64,000 nt of DNA from contig JAWUYY010000037.1 in the NCBI GenBank assembly GCA_034110565.1, positions 3,584 to 67,583 of the forward strand, read 5' to 3'. The stretch is from Bermanella sp034110565. GTDB taxonomy: Bacteria; Pseudomonadota; Gammaproteobacteria; Pseudomonadales; Oceanobacteraceae. Of this stretch, positions 9,031-17,486 are shown piece by piece; the stretch's first letter is position 1, and every line of letters begins with the position of its first letter. Below the pieces are notes generated by a model. The model saw only the letters and a list, made by a program, of their open reading frames with translations. It had not been told where the DNA came from and did no database searches. A program made the position numbers and the translations under genes.

Positions 9031-10311
9031 ATGCTTGTCAGTTTTCTTCGCCCAAATAATTTATCAAAAAAGATGATGCGAGTTATTTTCACCATCTATT
9101 TAGGCGTAACCTGCCTAATTACAAGCATTCAATTTTTGACAGAGTATTTAAAAACACAAGATTCAATCTTAAATGAATTAAAACAACTTGAAGAGACCGT
9201 CCACGGTCCTATTTCTAATAGCTTATGGCAATACAACCAAAAACAACTGGATGTACTCATTGCAGGGCTAATAAAAATGCCCATCATCGAAGGTGTCGAT
9301 GTATTAGATAAATATGCCAACGATATCATTTCTATACGATCCTACTCTGCGGCTTCAGCACCCTTATCCATTTTCGACACCCAATCAGATTTATACTGGA
9401 CACTGAATGAAAAACGAATATTTCTCGGGTCGCTTACACTTTATTCATCGTCACAGGTCGTATTTGATCGAATACTATTTGGTTTTTCTTTAATTGCCAT
9501 TACGGCAATCATCAAACTATCTCTTTTGTTCTGGCTCTTTATTTGGGCGTTTGACCGTTATTTGGCAGCTCCCTTTAAAGATTTAATGTCACAAATGAAT
9601 GATGTTCAATTAAGTCCAAGTATAAGTAAACGCATTAACCTCTCGAATATTGAGAATAACGAATTCAGTCAACTACAAAAACACATTAATAATATGCTGT
9701 CTTCCATGGAAAATGATCGAAAGCGATTATTAGAGGACGAGCAAGCCAAGCGAGCTTGGTTGGAAGATGCCGTCGAAAAGCGCACAGAAGCATTACAGGT
9801 ATCAAATGAAAAACTCAAAGTACTGGCTACTAGAGACTCTTTAACTGATATATTAAATCGAGGGAGTTTCTTTGAAACAGCGCAATATCTACTCGTTCTT
9901 TCTCAGCGCCAAAAGTCGCCCGCGTCCTTTGTTTTAATGGATTTAGATCACTTTAAAATAATCAATGATACTTATGGTCATTTCATTGGCGACCAAGTAC
10001 TTATTCACTTCACCCGTACCATTCAAACCTTTCTAAGAAAGTCTGATCTTCTAGGCAGAGTTGGTGGGGAAGAATTTGCAATATTCCTTCCTGACACAGG
10101 AATCGATGGTGCCTTTCAACTGGCCGACAAAATAAGAAAGGCCATTGGTAGCTCAAGTTTTGAGATCGATGGTAAAACAATCACTTACACGGTAAGCCTT
10201 GGAGTTGAGGCATCCGAGTCAAAAGACCATTCAATTGATGAATTATTTAAACGCGCTGACCTGAAACTTTATGGGGCGAAAGACAAGGGACGCGATCGTG
10301 TCGAAAAGTAA
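9031..10311 (+). CDS. Membrane-bound diguanylate cyclase
   Basis: A GGDEF enzyme making cyclic di-GMP, 426 residues. A membrane helix at about 16-38, a periplasmic sensor of about 110 residues, a second membrane helix at about 148-172 and a coiled-coil linker (about 225-260) lead to the GGDEF domain. The active site reads GGEEF at 345-349, and the product-inhibition site RxxD (RKSD, 336-339) sits five residues before it, so the enzyme should be active and feedback-inhibited. The start has a strong GGAAGGGA ribosome binding site. Its 3' end overlaps the next gene, a periplasmic binding protein, which suggests that the binding protein feeds this sensor. Confidence 0.93.
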   Translation: MLVSFLRPNNLSKKMMRVIFTIYLGVTCLITSIQFLTEYLKTQDSILNELKQLEETVHGPISNSLWQYNQKQLDVLIAGLIKMPIIEGVDVLDKYANDIISIRSYSAASAPLSIFDTQSDLYWTLNEKRIFLGSLTLYSSSQVVFDRILFGFSLIAITAIIKLSLLFWLFIWAFDRYLAAPFKDLMSQMNDVQLSPSISKRINLSNIENNEFSQLQKHINNMLSSMENDRKRLLEDEQAKRAWLEDAVEKRTEALQVSNEKLKVLATRDSLTDILNRGSFFETAQYLLVLSQRQKSPASFVLMDLDHFKIINDTYGHFIGDQVLIHFTRTIQTFLRKSDLLGRVGGEEFAIFLPDTGIDGAFQLADKIRKAIGSSSFEIDGKTITYTVSLGVEASESKDHSIDELFKRADLKLYGAKDKGRDRVEK

Positions 10312-11137
10312 AACCACATGCAATCGATTATTAACTTCACTCTTTTTAGTTGGCTCTGGCATAGCTAACATAAGCCAAGCTTCAACATTGAAGGTTTGCT
10401 ATGACCAATGGGCCCCTATGACAATATTCCCATCAGAAGAATCTGATAATCGCGGTGTTGTCATCGATATGTTCGAGCAAATATACACACCAAAAGGTTA
10501 TAAGTTGCAATATTATGAAGTTCCTCTAGCAAGAGGATTAAACATGGTAGAAGAAGGTCTTTGTGATGTACTGCCAGAATACTTATTTTCAAAGAATCTA
10601 GGAGCAGGTTTCGTATATGCTAGTGAAGCAACATTTTCATACACAACCGCCTTTGTAATTAGACGAAATGATTCATGGCGTTATAGTGGTATTCAATCAA
10701 TACAGGGCAAACGCATCGCAACTGGTCCAGGTTGGGACTACAGCTCAATGAGTGTTGGTTATCAAAATTATATCGATGACGCAGAAAACTCGAGTTTTAT
10801 TGAAGTAATAGCAGGTTATGATGATGTAATTGACCGAGCCTTTCGCATGATTATAGAAAATAGAATAGATCTATATGCAGATAACGAGCTTGTTCTGCAG
10901 CATGCCTTAAATCGATTAAACTTGCACAATGACCTTGAAATTGTACACCCTGGCTTAGAAAATAAGCTGGTTGAAATGCCAATTTTTTCTACAAAGATTC
11001 CCGCATCAAAAAGGCAAAAGCTCATAAACATTTGGAATGAAGGACGTTCATCCATGAAAGGTGAAAGGGAAAATATACTTTTAAAAAAATATAACATAAC
11101 ACTTAAAAATCAGCCTTACGTGAATTCAGCACAATAA
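10298..11137 (+). CDS. Periplasmic binding protein coupled to the diguanylate cyclase
   Basis: Type II periplasmic solute-binding protein of about 279 residues. The signal peptide (LLTSLFLVGSGIANISQA-ST) is followed by LKVCYDQWAPMTIFP and GVVIDMFEQIY, a typical SBP_bac_3 opening. I start it at GTG 10298 rather than ATG 10271, because AAGGGA (10285-10290) lies 7 bp before the GTG and the result is a normal signal peptide. The gene then overlaps the diguanylate cyclase by 14 bp, a sign of translational coupling. No ABC transporter genes are near, so a sensory role is inferred. Confidence 0.78.
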   Translation: MSKSKTTCNRLLTSLFLVGSGIANISQASTLKVCYDQWAPMTIFPSEESDNRGVVIDMFEQIYTPKGYKLQYYEVPLARGLNMVEEGLCDVLPEYLFSKNLGAGFVYASEATFSYTTAFVIRRNDSWRYSGIQSIQGKRIATGPGWDYSSMSVGYQNYIDDAENSSFIEVIAGYDDVIDRAFRMIIENRIDLYADNELVLQHALNRLNLHNDLEIVHPGLENKLVEMPIFSTKIPASKRQKLINIWNEGRSSMKGERENILLKKYNITLKNQPYVNSAQ

Positions 11138-11165
11138 GGTTAAACTCAAACTCCCTTATAGATAT

Positions 11166-11200
11166 TAAAAAAACCGACTTAATTTCTCAAGCCGGTTTTC
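11166..11200 (-). terminator. Terminator of the eutBC-amt operon (bidirectional)
   Basis: On the minus strand AAAACCGGCTT and AAGTCGGTTTT pair (one G-U) around an 8-nt loop, followed by seven T. The plus strand also ends in TTTT, so it can serve the converging binding-protein gene at 10298. Confidence 0.8.
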
Positions 11201-11235
11201 ATTCCATAACACTTAGCTTCTATCTAGGCTTAGTA

Positions 11236-11400
11236 TTACTTATGCTTTTTAAATGCTTCATTTTCATGCCTGATAATACTCGCAATCAAACCTACCACTA
11301 TACCGGCCGCCCCTATTGCAAACAGTCCTAACATGACGGGTGAATCTGCAAAGGTAAAGTACGCCGTGGCGTTTTCCCATGTGGTGATGGATGTTCCCAT
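11236..11400 (-). CDS. 54-residue single-span membrane protein following amt
   Basis: A short gene that starts 2 bp after the amt stop. AGGGGA, lying within the last codons of amt, is 7 bp before its ATG, so translation is probably coupled to amt. The product has a polar N-terminus (MGTSITTWENATAYFTFADS), one strongly hydrophobic, glycine-rich helix at about 22-43 (MLGLFAIGAAGIVVGLIASI), and a basic tail ending in KKHK. I do not recognise a family. Its position as last gene of an ethanolamine/ammonium operon suggests a small partner or assembly factor of the Amt channel; that is inference. Confidence 0.72.
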   Translation of the reverse strand: MGTSITTWENATAYFTFADSPVMLGLFAIGAAGIVVGLIASIIRHENEAFKKHK

Positions 11401-11402
11401 AG

Positions 11403-12773
11403 TTAAATCCCCTGTGGTTCAACGTTAGCAAGTTTATTCGGTACGTCACTAGCAACCGAAGCTGGTGTGTTTGATTCAGGGTATGGCTTAGCTAACAGCT
11501 CTACTTCATCAATACCTAAGTCTTCTGCTGATTCTGGTACACGTAATGAGTTGAATTTTTTAAGCAGTAACGATAATCCGTAGCCCGGAACAAAACCAAG
11601 TAACGCCATAATCACAGCCGATAACGTTTGGCCCAAGAAGCTAATCTCTGGGTTCTCACCCATATTAGGCGTGCCACCAGCAAATACGCCCACTAAGATC
11701 ACCGCAACAAAACCAGTGAAACCGTGAACAGCAACTGCCCCTACTGCATCATCGATACCGCGTTTCTCTAAGAACTTAGCAAACCATACAGCTGCAAAGC
11801 CCATACATACGGCAATTATAAACGCCAAACTTGGACTATATAAATCAAGGCCAGCCGCTACTGAGATAATACCCACTAAACCACCAGACATTGTCCAAAA
11901 CGGATCACGAGTCGCAATGTAACAACCAATAATACCGCCAGAGAAGCCCATTAAAGTATTGAACGCAAACGCTGAAAGATTTGTTGGTGTGTTGTAAATA
12001 GTCGTCCAACCAGTTTCACCACCATTAAAGATAATGCAACCGCCAAGGAAGCCGAAGAAACCAAAGATGATCATCATCAAACCAATTAATGTCATCGGTA
12101 AACTATGAGGTGCAATGGTTTGTGCTATACCGTTTATGAATTTACCTTTACGTGCGCCAAGGTTGATCAATACACCCAGCGTAAAGAAACCCGCCACTGC
12201 GTGAACCACACCCGATGCACCTACGTCGTGATAACCAAAGTCGGTTAGCAACCAACCATCTGGATGCCAGCCCCATGCCCCCGCTAAAATCCAAATCGCA
12301 CTACCTAGGAATACGGTTAGGATTAAAAACGCGCTGACACGAATACGCTCGATAACAGCACCAGACAGTATAGAACCAGTGGTTGCACCAAATAATGCAA
12401 ATGCAGCCCAGAAAATACCCGTCCCCATATCCGAAAGATCCGGCCCCATACTGGATGACCAAGGTAACGCCGCAGAGGCATTTACTGGAATCAAACCACC
12501 AGGGAAGGCGTTATAGATCCACCAACCAAATAAATAAAACGTAGGAATAATAACCGCTAAGGCTAGGATATTTTTAATACCAGCGGCCAATGCATTTTTA
12601 CTGCGTGAGGCCCCCATTTCGTAGGCTAAAAAGCCTGCGTGTATCATTAACATGATGGCTGTACACCACCAATAGAACACCTCCACATTCATGGCTTGGT
12701 GCATTTCAAACGTGCTTTGTTGAGCGGCAAGCTGGGCCTGCAAACTCTCAAGCGTTAGGGTTGCTTCGTCCAT
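11403..12773 (-). CDS. amt: Ammonium transporter (Amt/MEP/Rh family)
   Basis: Inner-membrane ammonium channel of 456 residues with about eleven hydrophobic helices. The two pore histidines are present at His191 (in DVGASGVVHAVAG) and His350 (in AVGAVAVHGFTG). The N-terminal 25 residues are an unusual hydrophilic, glutamine-rich extension. A strong GAGGAG ribosome binding site precedes the ATG. It follows eutC by 97 bp in the same direction, so it probably recovers the ammonia released by ethanolamine lyase. No glnK gene is adjacent, unlike the usual amt locus. Confidence 0.95.
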   Translation of the reverse strand: MDEATLTLESLQAQLAAQQSTFEMHQAMNVEVFYWWCTAIMLMIHAGFLAYEMGASRSKNALAAGIKNILALAVIIPTFYLFGWWIYNAFPGGLIPVNASAALPWSSSMGPDLSDMGTGIFWAAFALFGATTGSILSGAVIERIRVSAFLILTVFLGSAIWILAGAWGWHPDGWLLTDFGYHDVGASGVVHAVAGFFTLGVLINLGARKGKFINGIAQTIAPHSLPMTLIGLMMIIFGFFGFLGGCIIFNGGETGWTTIYNTPTNLSAFAFNTLMGFSGGIIGCYIATRDPFWTMSGGLVGIISVAAGLDLYSPSLAFIIAVCMGFAAVWFAKFLEKRGIDDAVGAVAVHGFTGFVAVILVGVFAGGTPNMGENPEISFLGQTLSAVIMALLGFVPGYGLSLLLKKFNSLRVPESAEDLGIDEVELLAKPYPESNTPASVASDVPNKLANVEPQGI

Positions 12774-12871
12774 TGGACTCTCCTCGTTGTGTTTTAGTTT
12801 TTTCTAAAATTCGCGAGGGCCATTTACATTTTTTCTTATTTTCGCACGTACTTTTTATTGTTTTCTAAAAA

Positions 12872-13714
12872 TCATCTAATTTGAGTCAAAAAACTTTTAT
12901 GATTCTTTAATACCTCCCCTACTTCTTCGCTGCGCTCTTTTAAGTTAACGCCGCTTAACCCAAGGCGCTGTGATTCATTTAATAAGTATTTAGCTTTCAC
13001 CGCAGCAGTCTCGTAACGTAAACCCGCTGGGCGAATATTTGATATACAATTGCGCTGGGCATCATTGCAACCCACATGTGCATCAAAGGTTAAATACAAA
13101 CCCATACTATCTGGGCTTAATAAACCTGGTCGCTCACCTATTAATACAATGACGGTTTTGGCGCCCATTAATTGTGCTACATGATCACCAATGGCCACAC
13201 GACCCTGCGTACAAATTACCAAAGGAGCCAGCGTGATTCTTTTTTCTGAAATCTGTGCTAATAACAAGTTTAAAAACGGCAATGTATTTTGCTCTATGGC
13301 CATGGACGACAAGCCATCCACCACACAAATAGCGAGGTCATACTGGCCTTTTTCTTTTACTAATTGTTTGCAGCTTTCATCATTCAATTTGCGACCAAAA
13401 TCTGGACGCTGTAAATAGGTGCCTCGATTATTTGCACAGCTGTTCACTAATAGAGGTTCAGCACTGGCAAATAAATCGAGGGCTTGGGGGCGATCATTTA
13501 AATTATATTTAAGGTGTTCATACAACTTTTTACTATCTAACGGCAAATGTACTGCATCACGAGCTTGTGCATGTTCCAATTGAAACTTAAGCATTTCGTT
13601 GGTAGGGATTGAACTGCCTGCACGACCCAGTGCAATTCTCGCATCGGTAAATTCTTTCAGTTTTTGCCAAGGATTCAACACAACAACACTCAATGGAGAG
13701 GCTTTTTTTGACAT
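12872..13714 (-). CDS. eutC: Ethanolamine ammonia-lyase small (light) subunit
   Basis: Light subunit of the adenosylcobalamin enzyme that splits ethanolamine into acetaldehyde and ammonia; the cobalamin sits at the EutB-EutC interface. The 280 residues include family motifs TDARIALGRAGSSIPT near the N-terminus, YLQRPDFGRKL, and a C-terminal NCISNIRPAGLRYETAA. The ATG overlaps closely with the eutB end: only one base separates the eutB TGA from the eutC ATG, so the subunits are probably made in a coupled way. Confidence 0.95.
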   Translation of the reverse strand: MSKKASPLSVVVLNPWQKLKEFTDARIALGRAGSSIPTNEMLKFQLEHAQARDAVHLPLDSKKLYEHLKYNLNDRPQALDLFASAEPLLVNSCANNRGTYLQRPDFGRKLNDESCKQLVKEKGQYDLAICVVDGLSSMAIEQNTLPFLNLLLAQISEKRITLAPLVICTQGRVAIGDHVAQLMGAKTVIVLIGERPGLLSPDSMGLYLTFDAHVGCNDAQRNCISNIRPAGLRYETAAVKAKYLLNESQRLGLSGVNLKERSEEVGEVLKNHKSFLTQIR

Positions 13715-13715
13715 A

Positions 13716-15110
13716 TCAACCCTCCCCTTTTACATCAAGTAAGTTTTTAGAAAACTGACTTGGCATTCTGGCATTTAAATGAAATTTATCATCCACTATT
13801 TGCATCTTAGTTAACCAAGATTCGAACTCAGGTGCTGGGCGAAGTCCTAATAATTTACGCACATATAACGCATCATGAAATGATGTGGTTTGATAATTAA
13901 GCATAATATCATCAGAACCTGGTATACCCATCACAAAGGTACATCCAGCAGCAGCGAGTAAAGTTAGCAAGTTATCCATATCATTTTGATCTGCTTCTGC
14001 ATGGTTTGTGTAACACACATCACAACCCATAGGTAAACCCAATAACTTGCCACAGAAATGATCTTCTAACCCTGCCCGCGTAATTTGTTTACCATTGTAT
14101 AAATATTCAGGTCCAATAAACCCAACCACAGTATTAACCAAAAACGGATCAAACTTTCGGGCAACTGCATAAGCACGTACTTCACAAGTTTGTTGATCTA
14201 AACCATGATGAGCATTGGCACTTAAGCTACTGCCTTGCCCTGTTTCAAAATACATCACGTTTTGACCAACGCTACCGCGTTTTAGCTCCAACGCCGCTTG
14301 CTGCGCCTCTTTAAGTGTATTTAAATTAAAACCAAAGCTATCGTTTGTGGCTTGCGTACCTCCAATGCTTTGGAATACTAAATCCACTGGCGCCCCATTT
14401 TCGATGCATTCAATAGTATTAGTCACATGAGTTAACACACATGATTGAGTTGGTATTTCATAATGCTGAATAACTTCATCCATCATTTTAAGCAACACTG
14501 TGCATTGTTGTACGTTATCGGTTGCGGGGTTAATACCGATAACCGCGTCCCCGTTTGCGTAAAGTAAGCCATCTAAAATACTCGCAGCGATACCCGTCAT
14601 ATCATCAGTTGGGTGATTGGGTTGTAGGCGTGTTGAAAAATGCCCACTCAAACCAATTGTATTCCTAAATTGAGTGACTACTTCACATTTTTTAGCCACC
14701 AAAATTAAATCTTGATTTCGCATTATTTTGCTAACGGCTGCCGCCATTTCTGGAGTGATGCCTAAGCGTAAAATTTTAAGCGTTTTGCCATCACACTCTT
14801 CACTTAACAAGTAATTACGAAAATCCCCTACTGTTAAGTGACTAATGCGTTTGAATGCGAGGCCATCATGCTCATCCATAATTAAACGGGTGATTTCATC
14901 GTACTCATAAGCGATCAATGCTTCACTTAAAAAATATTTAAGTGGCACATCCGCTAAACATAATTGCGCTACCGCGCGTTCTTTTTCTGTATTTGCTGCC
15001 ACGCCAGCCAGTACATCACCACTTCTCAGAGGTGTTGCCTTAGCCATTAATTGAGCTAAGTTTTTAAACTGAAACGTTTCATGGCCTAACACATATTTAA
15101 ATATGGACAT
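13716..15110 (-). CDS. eutB: Ethanolamine ammonia-lyase large (heavy) subunit
   Basis: TIM-barrel catalytic subunit of ethanolamine ammonia-lyase, 464 residues, the normal length. Motifs include LMDEHDGLAFKRISHLTVG, FQSIGGTQATNDSFG, MYFETGQGSSLSANAHHG and the C-terminal GIPGSDDIMLNYQTTSFHD, all characteristic of EutB. It is the first gene of the eutB-eutC-amt unit. No eut microcompartment shell genes, eutA reactivase or aldehyde dehydrogenase are in the window, so this is the simple cytosolic version of the pathway. Confidence 0.97.
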   Translation of the reverse strand: MSIFKYVLGHETFQFKNLAQLMAKATPLRSGDVLAGVAANTEKERAVAQLCLADVPLKYFLSEALIAYEYDEITRLIMDEHDGLAFKRISHLTVGDFRNYLLSEECDGKTLKILRLGITPEMAAAVSKIMRNQDLILVAKKCEVVTQFRNTIGLSGHFSTRLQPNHPTDDMTGIAASILDGLLYANGDAVIGINPATDNVQQCTVLLKMMDEVIQHYEIPTQSCVLTHVTNTIECIENGAPVDLVFQSIGGTQATNDSFGFNLNTLKEAQQAALELKRGSVGQNVMYFETGQGSSLSANAHHGLDQQTCEVRAYAVARKFDPFLVNTVVGFIGPEYLYNGKQITRAGLEDHFCGKLLGLPMGCDVCYTNHAEADQNDMDNLLTLLAAAGCTFVMGIPGSDDIMLNYQTTSFHDALYVRKLLGLRPAPEFESWLTKMQIVDDKFHLNARMPSQFSKNLLDVKGEG

Positions 15111-15135
15111 AACTACATCTTAAAACCTTAATATT

Positions 15136-15151
15136 CGGCACGGCCTTTGCT
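15136..15151 (+). promoter_or_regulatory. Sigma54 (-24/-12) promoter-like element
   Basis: CGGCACGGCCTTTGCT matches the TGGCACR-N4-TTGCW consensus at all defined positions but the first, with the obligatory GG and GC correctly spaced by 10 bp. It faces right, towards the EutR-like gene 220 bp away, not towards eutB. No integration site or enhancer-binding protein is apparent. Confidence 0.45.
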
Positions 15152-15370
15152 CTATTCATACAAACCAAACAAGCAAAGAATAAAGACACCAAATAAAGTT
15201 TGAATGAACCACTGTTTCTACCCAGTGACGCTACTTTAACAAGGCTAACCAAAACACATTATCAAATTATGGCAAATCTTGTACTCGTTAAATCTAGCAA
15301 TTGGGGCCAATTTTGGGCAACAAGCACCAAAATAAAGCAAAAACAAACCGATCTGTAAGGTGCATTTCTG

Positions 15371-16333
15371 ATGATCGATTCAAATTATCAAAGCAACCAT
15401 GAGCCACTAATCAACACGATTAGTCATGATGCTCATGAACATGCCCATAATTTAACGGATTGGCAGCAACATTATGACCAAATTAGCGCAGGGGAATTTT
15501 ATGGGCAGGTCATCGAGCGCCCATTTGATGATTTACAAATATTTAAAGAGCACACCAGCCGAGCATTAAGTCAAAGCTGTTTAGTATGGCCCGATAGCAT
15601 CTGGCTAGGTATTCCACCACAAGCACAAGCGAACAACAGTCACAGTAAAATAAATGGGTTGGCGTTGAACAGTAACAACATCATGTGTCGCCCAGGCAAT
15701 ATAGAATTTGAGCTGACTACCCCAGATGCATTCGATATTTATGGCGTTGTCATAAGTAGAAGCAAGCTCATGCTTCAAGCGAACAAACAGGGCATTGAAT
15801 TAAACTGGCAAGACATTTTACATAACGAGCGCTTAAGCATTCCTGAGAGCACTTTAAACGCCATTAATTATTTATTGGCTCGTCTGTTAAACAGCCAAGT
15901 TTCAAATCACAAAGCAACGCCTGATCATCTTACTCAAGATTTAATTCTCATGGGTTTACTGGAAGTGCTTAGCAAGGAATCCCCTAATCAAACCATTTAT
16001 ACCAGCTACCAGCATCGCAAGGACATAGTGAACAATGCCCGAACGTTCTTACAACAACACCATGATCGCGCCATAACCTTAAGCGAGCTATGCGAAGCTT
16101 GCCACACGAGTCGACGTACATTGCAAAACAGTTTTGAAAGCATACTTGGGTTATCGCCCATTCAGTATTTACGCTATACGCGATTAAACGGTGTTAGACG
16201 AGATTTAAAACAAGGAAAAGCGACAGAGACTGTTGGCGACATTGCCTCCCGCTGGGGCTTTTGGCATTTAGGGCAGTTTGCGAAGGATTATAAAAACGTG
16301 TTTGGAGAACTGCCGAGTGAGACATTAAAATAA
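15371..16333 (+). CDS. AraC-family regulator, EutR-like
   Basis: DNA-binding activator of 320 residues. The N-terminal 190 residues form the sensor half. The C-terminal 100 residues carry the two helix-turn-helix units: ITLSELCEACHTSRRTLQNSF and GDIASRWGFWHLGQFAKDY, ending in FGELPSETLK. The GFWHLGQFAxDYxxxFGELPSxTL ending is typical of EutR, which activates ethanolamine genes when ethanolamine and cobalamin are present. It is divergent from eutBC-amt with 260 bp between, so it is the likely regulator. AAGGTG precedes the ATG at 9 bp. The N-terminus is histidine-rich (HDAHEHAHN), a local oddity. Confidence 0.85.
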   Translation: MIDSNYQSNHEPLINTISHDAHEHAHNLTDWQQHYDQISAGEFYGQVIERPFDDLQIFKEHTSRALSQSCLVWPDSIWLGIPPQAQANNSHSKINGLALNSNNIMCRPGNIEFELTTPDAFDIYGVVISRSKLMLQANKQGIELNWQDILHNERLSIPESTLNAINYLLARLLNSQVSNHKATPDHLTQDLILMGLLEVLSKESPNQTIYTSYQHRKDIVNNARTFLQQHHDRAITLSELCEACHTSRRTLQNSFESILGLSPIQYLRYTRLNGVRRDLKQGKATETVGDIASRWGFWHLGQFAKDYKNVFGELPSETLK

Positions 16334-16498
16334 TAAACACTTCATTTATGTGCACTTAACTGAAAGCACGACTTATAACACGTTCAAACGTCATTACTCT
16401 GTTAATACAACATCACATGAATTAGTCGCTACACCTATAAACTCAGCCTATTCGTCTATAATTAACATAGTATTAATAGCCCACACGCTTAGGTTTTT

Positions 16499-17413
16499 AT
16501 GGTTAATATTCTAACTCGTTCTATGCGCGCAATTAGCGTTCCTAGAAAAGCTGTTATTGCAGCCTATCTCTTACTCATACATTCAGCGTTGGCTATATCA
16601 GAACCATCTCCTGATGAGCCGTTATTAGTACGCCATTATCAGGTACAAGAACGCTATGAATTCGGTGCAAAACTACTGGCACTGGCGCTGTCCAAGTCAG
16701 GCCATGCATATCAAATACAGGCGCCTGAAGCACAGCTTGTGAATGAGCGCCGTGGCGATAGCATGATTATTAACGGATCACTGGATGTGTTGTGGCAATC
16801 TGTAACAAAAAAACGAGAGTCTAAAATGACTCCTATCCATACGCCTATATATCGAGGCATTCTAGGTTTACGCTTAATATTAGCCAAACATGACAAAGCT
16901 TATGCCCTTTCACAAATACGCACAAAAGAAGATTTAAGCCGCTACATGGGTGGTCATGGTGCCCATTGGGGGGATTTACCCGTATATGCAGCTAATAATT
17001 TACCGGTTAAAACCCATGTGGATTACAACTTACTTTTTAAATGGCTGACTATCGGGCGCATCGATTACTTTCAGCGAGGAATTAATGAGATTTGGTCAGA
17101 ACAACAACGCTACGCCAAAGATCTCACAGTGGTAAACGAAGTCATGCTTTTCTATCCACACCCTGTCTATTTTTATGTATCGAAGCAACGAGCTAAATTA
17201 GCCAAGGATATTGCAGCAGGACTACGAGTCGCCCTTGAAGATGGCTCTTACAAAACGCTTTTTCTAGAGGAATATCAATCGATTTTAAACAAGTCGAACC
17301 TGATGAATCGACACTTAGTCATATTAAATAACCCTGCAGCACCGTCAATGAAAGCGAAAGATATGGAATGGTGGCTTCCCGCTTCTAAACTGAATAGGCC
17401 ACTGGTTAAGTAA
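16499..17413 (+). CDS. Exported protein, periplasmic binding protein-like
   Basis: 304 residues with a signal peptide (AVIAAYLLLIHSALA-IS). The body (DEPLLVRHYQVQERYEFGAKLLALALSKSG, then a segment with NGSLDVLWQSV, then GILGLRLILA) resembles a degenerate type II solute-binding fold in which a lobe is followed by a DVLW strand. No transporter genes are next to it. I do not recognise a specific family, and the ligand and role are unknown. It is followed by a strong terminator shared with the converging cysS. Confidence 0.6.
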   Translation: MVNILTRSMRAISVPRKAVIAAYLLLIHSALAISEPSPDEPLLVRHYQVQERYEFGAKLLALALSKSGHAYQIQAPEAQLVNERRGDSMIINGSLDVLWQSVTKKRESKMTPIHTPIYRGILGLRLILAKHDKAYALSQIRTKEDLSRYMGGHGAHWGDLPVYAANNLPVKTHVDYNLLFKWLTIGRIDYFQRGINEIWSEQQRYAKDLTVVNEVMLFYPHPVYFYVSKQRAKLAKDIAAGLRVALEDGSYKTLFLEEYQSILNKSNLMNRHLVILNNPAAPSMKAKDMEWWLPASKLNRPLVK

Positions 17414-17442
17414 GAGAATTTAAATTTTACAGCCGCATAAAA

Positions 17443-17463
17443 AAAGCGCCTTTCGGCGCTTTT
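17443..17463. terminator. Bidirectional terminator between 16499 gene and cysS
   Basis: AAAGCGCC-TTTCG-GGCGCTTT-type hairpin with A-run on the left and T-run on the right. It can serve both converging genes. Confidence 0.88.
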
Positions 17464-17486
17464 CATTCATACATTAAATTTAAGGG

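Noticed and set aside
11264..11455. A 63-codon reading frame overlapping the end of amt on the minus strand
   Set aside because: It overlaps both amt and the better-supported 54-residue gene in another frame, and its cysteine- and arginine-rich composition is typical of a shadow frame.
15111..15370. Cobalamin riboswitch before eutB
   Set aside because: No B12-box-like conserved segment was seen; ethanolamine lyase in this setting is probably controlled by the EutR-like regulator.
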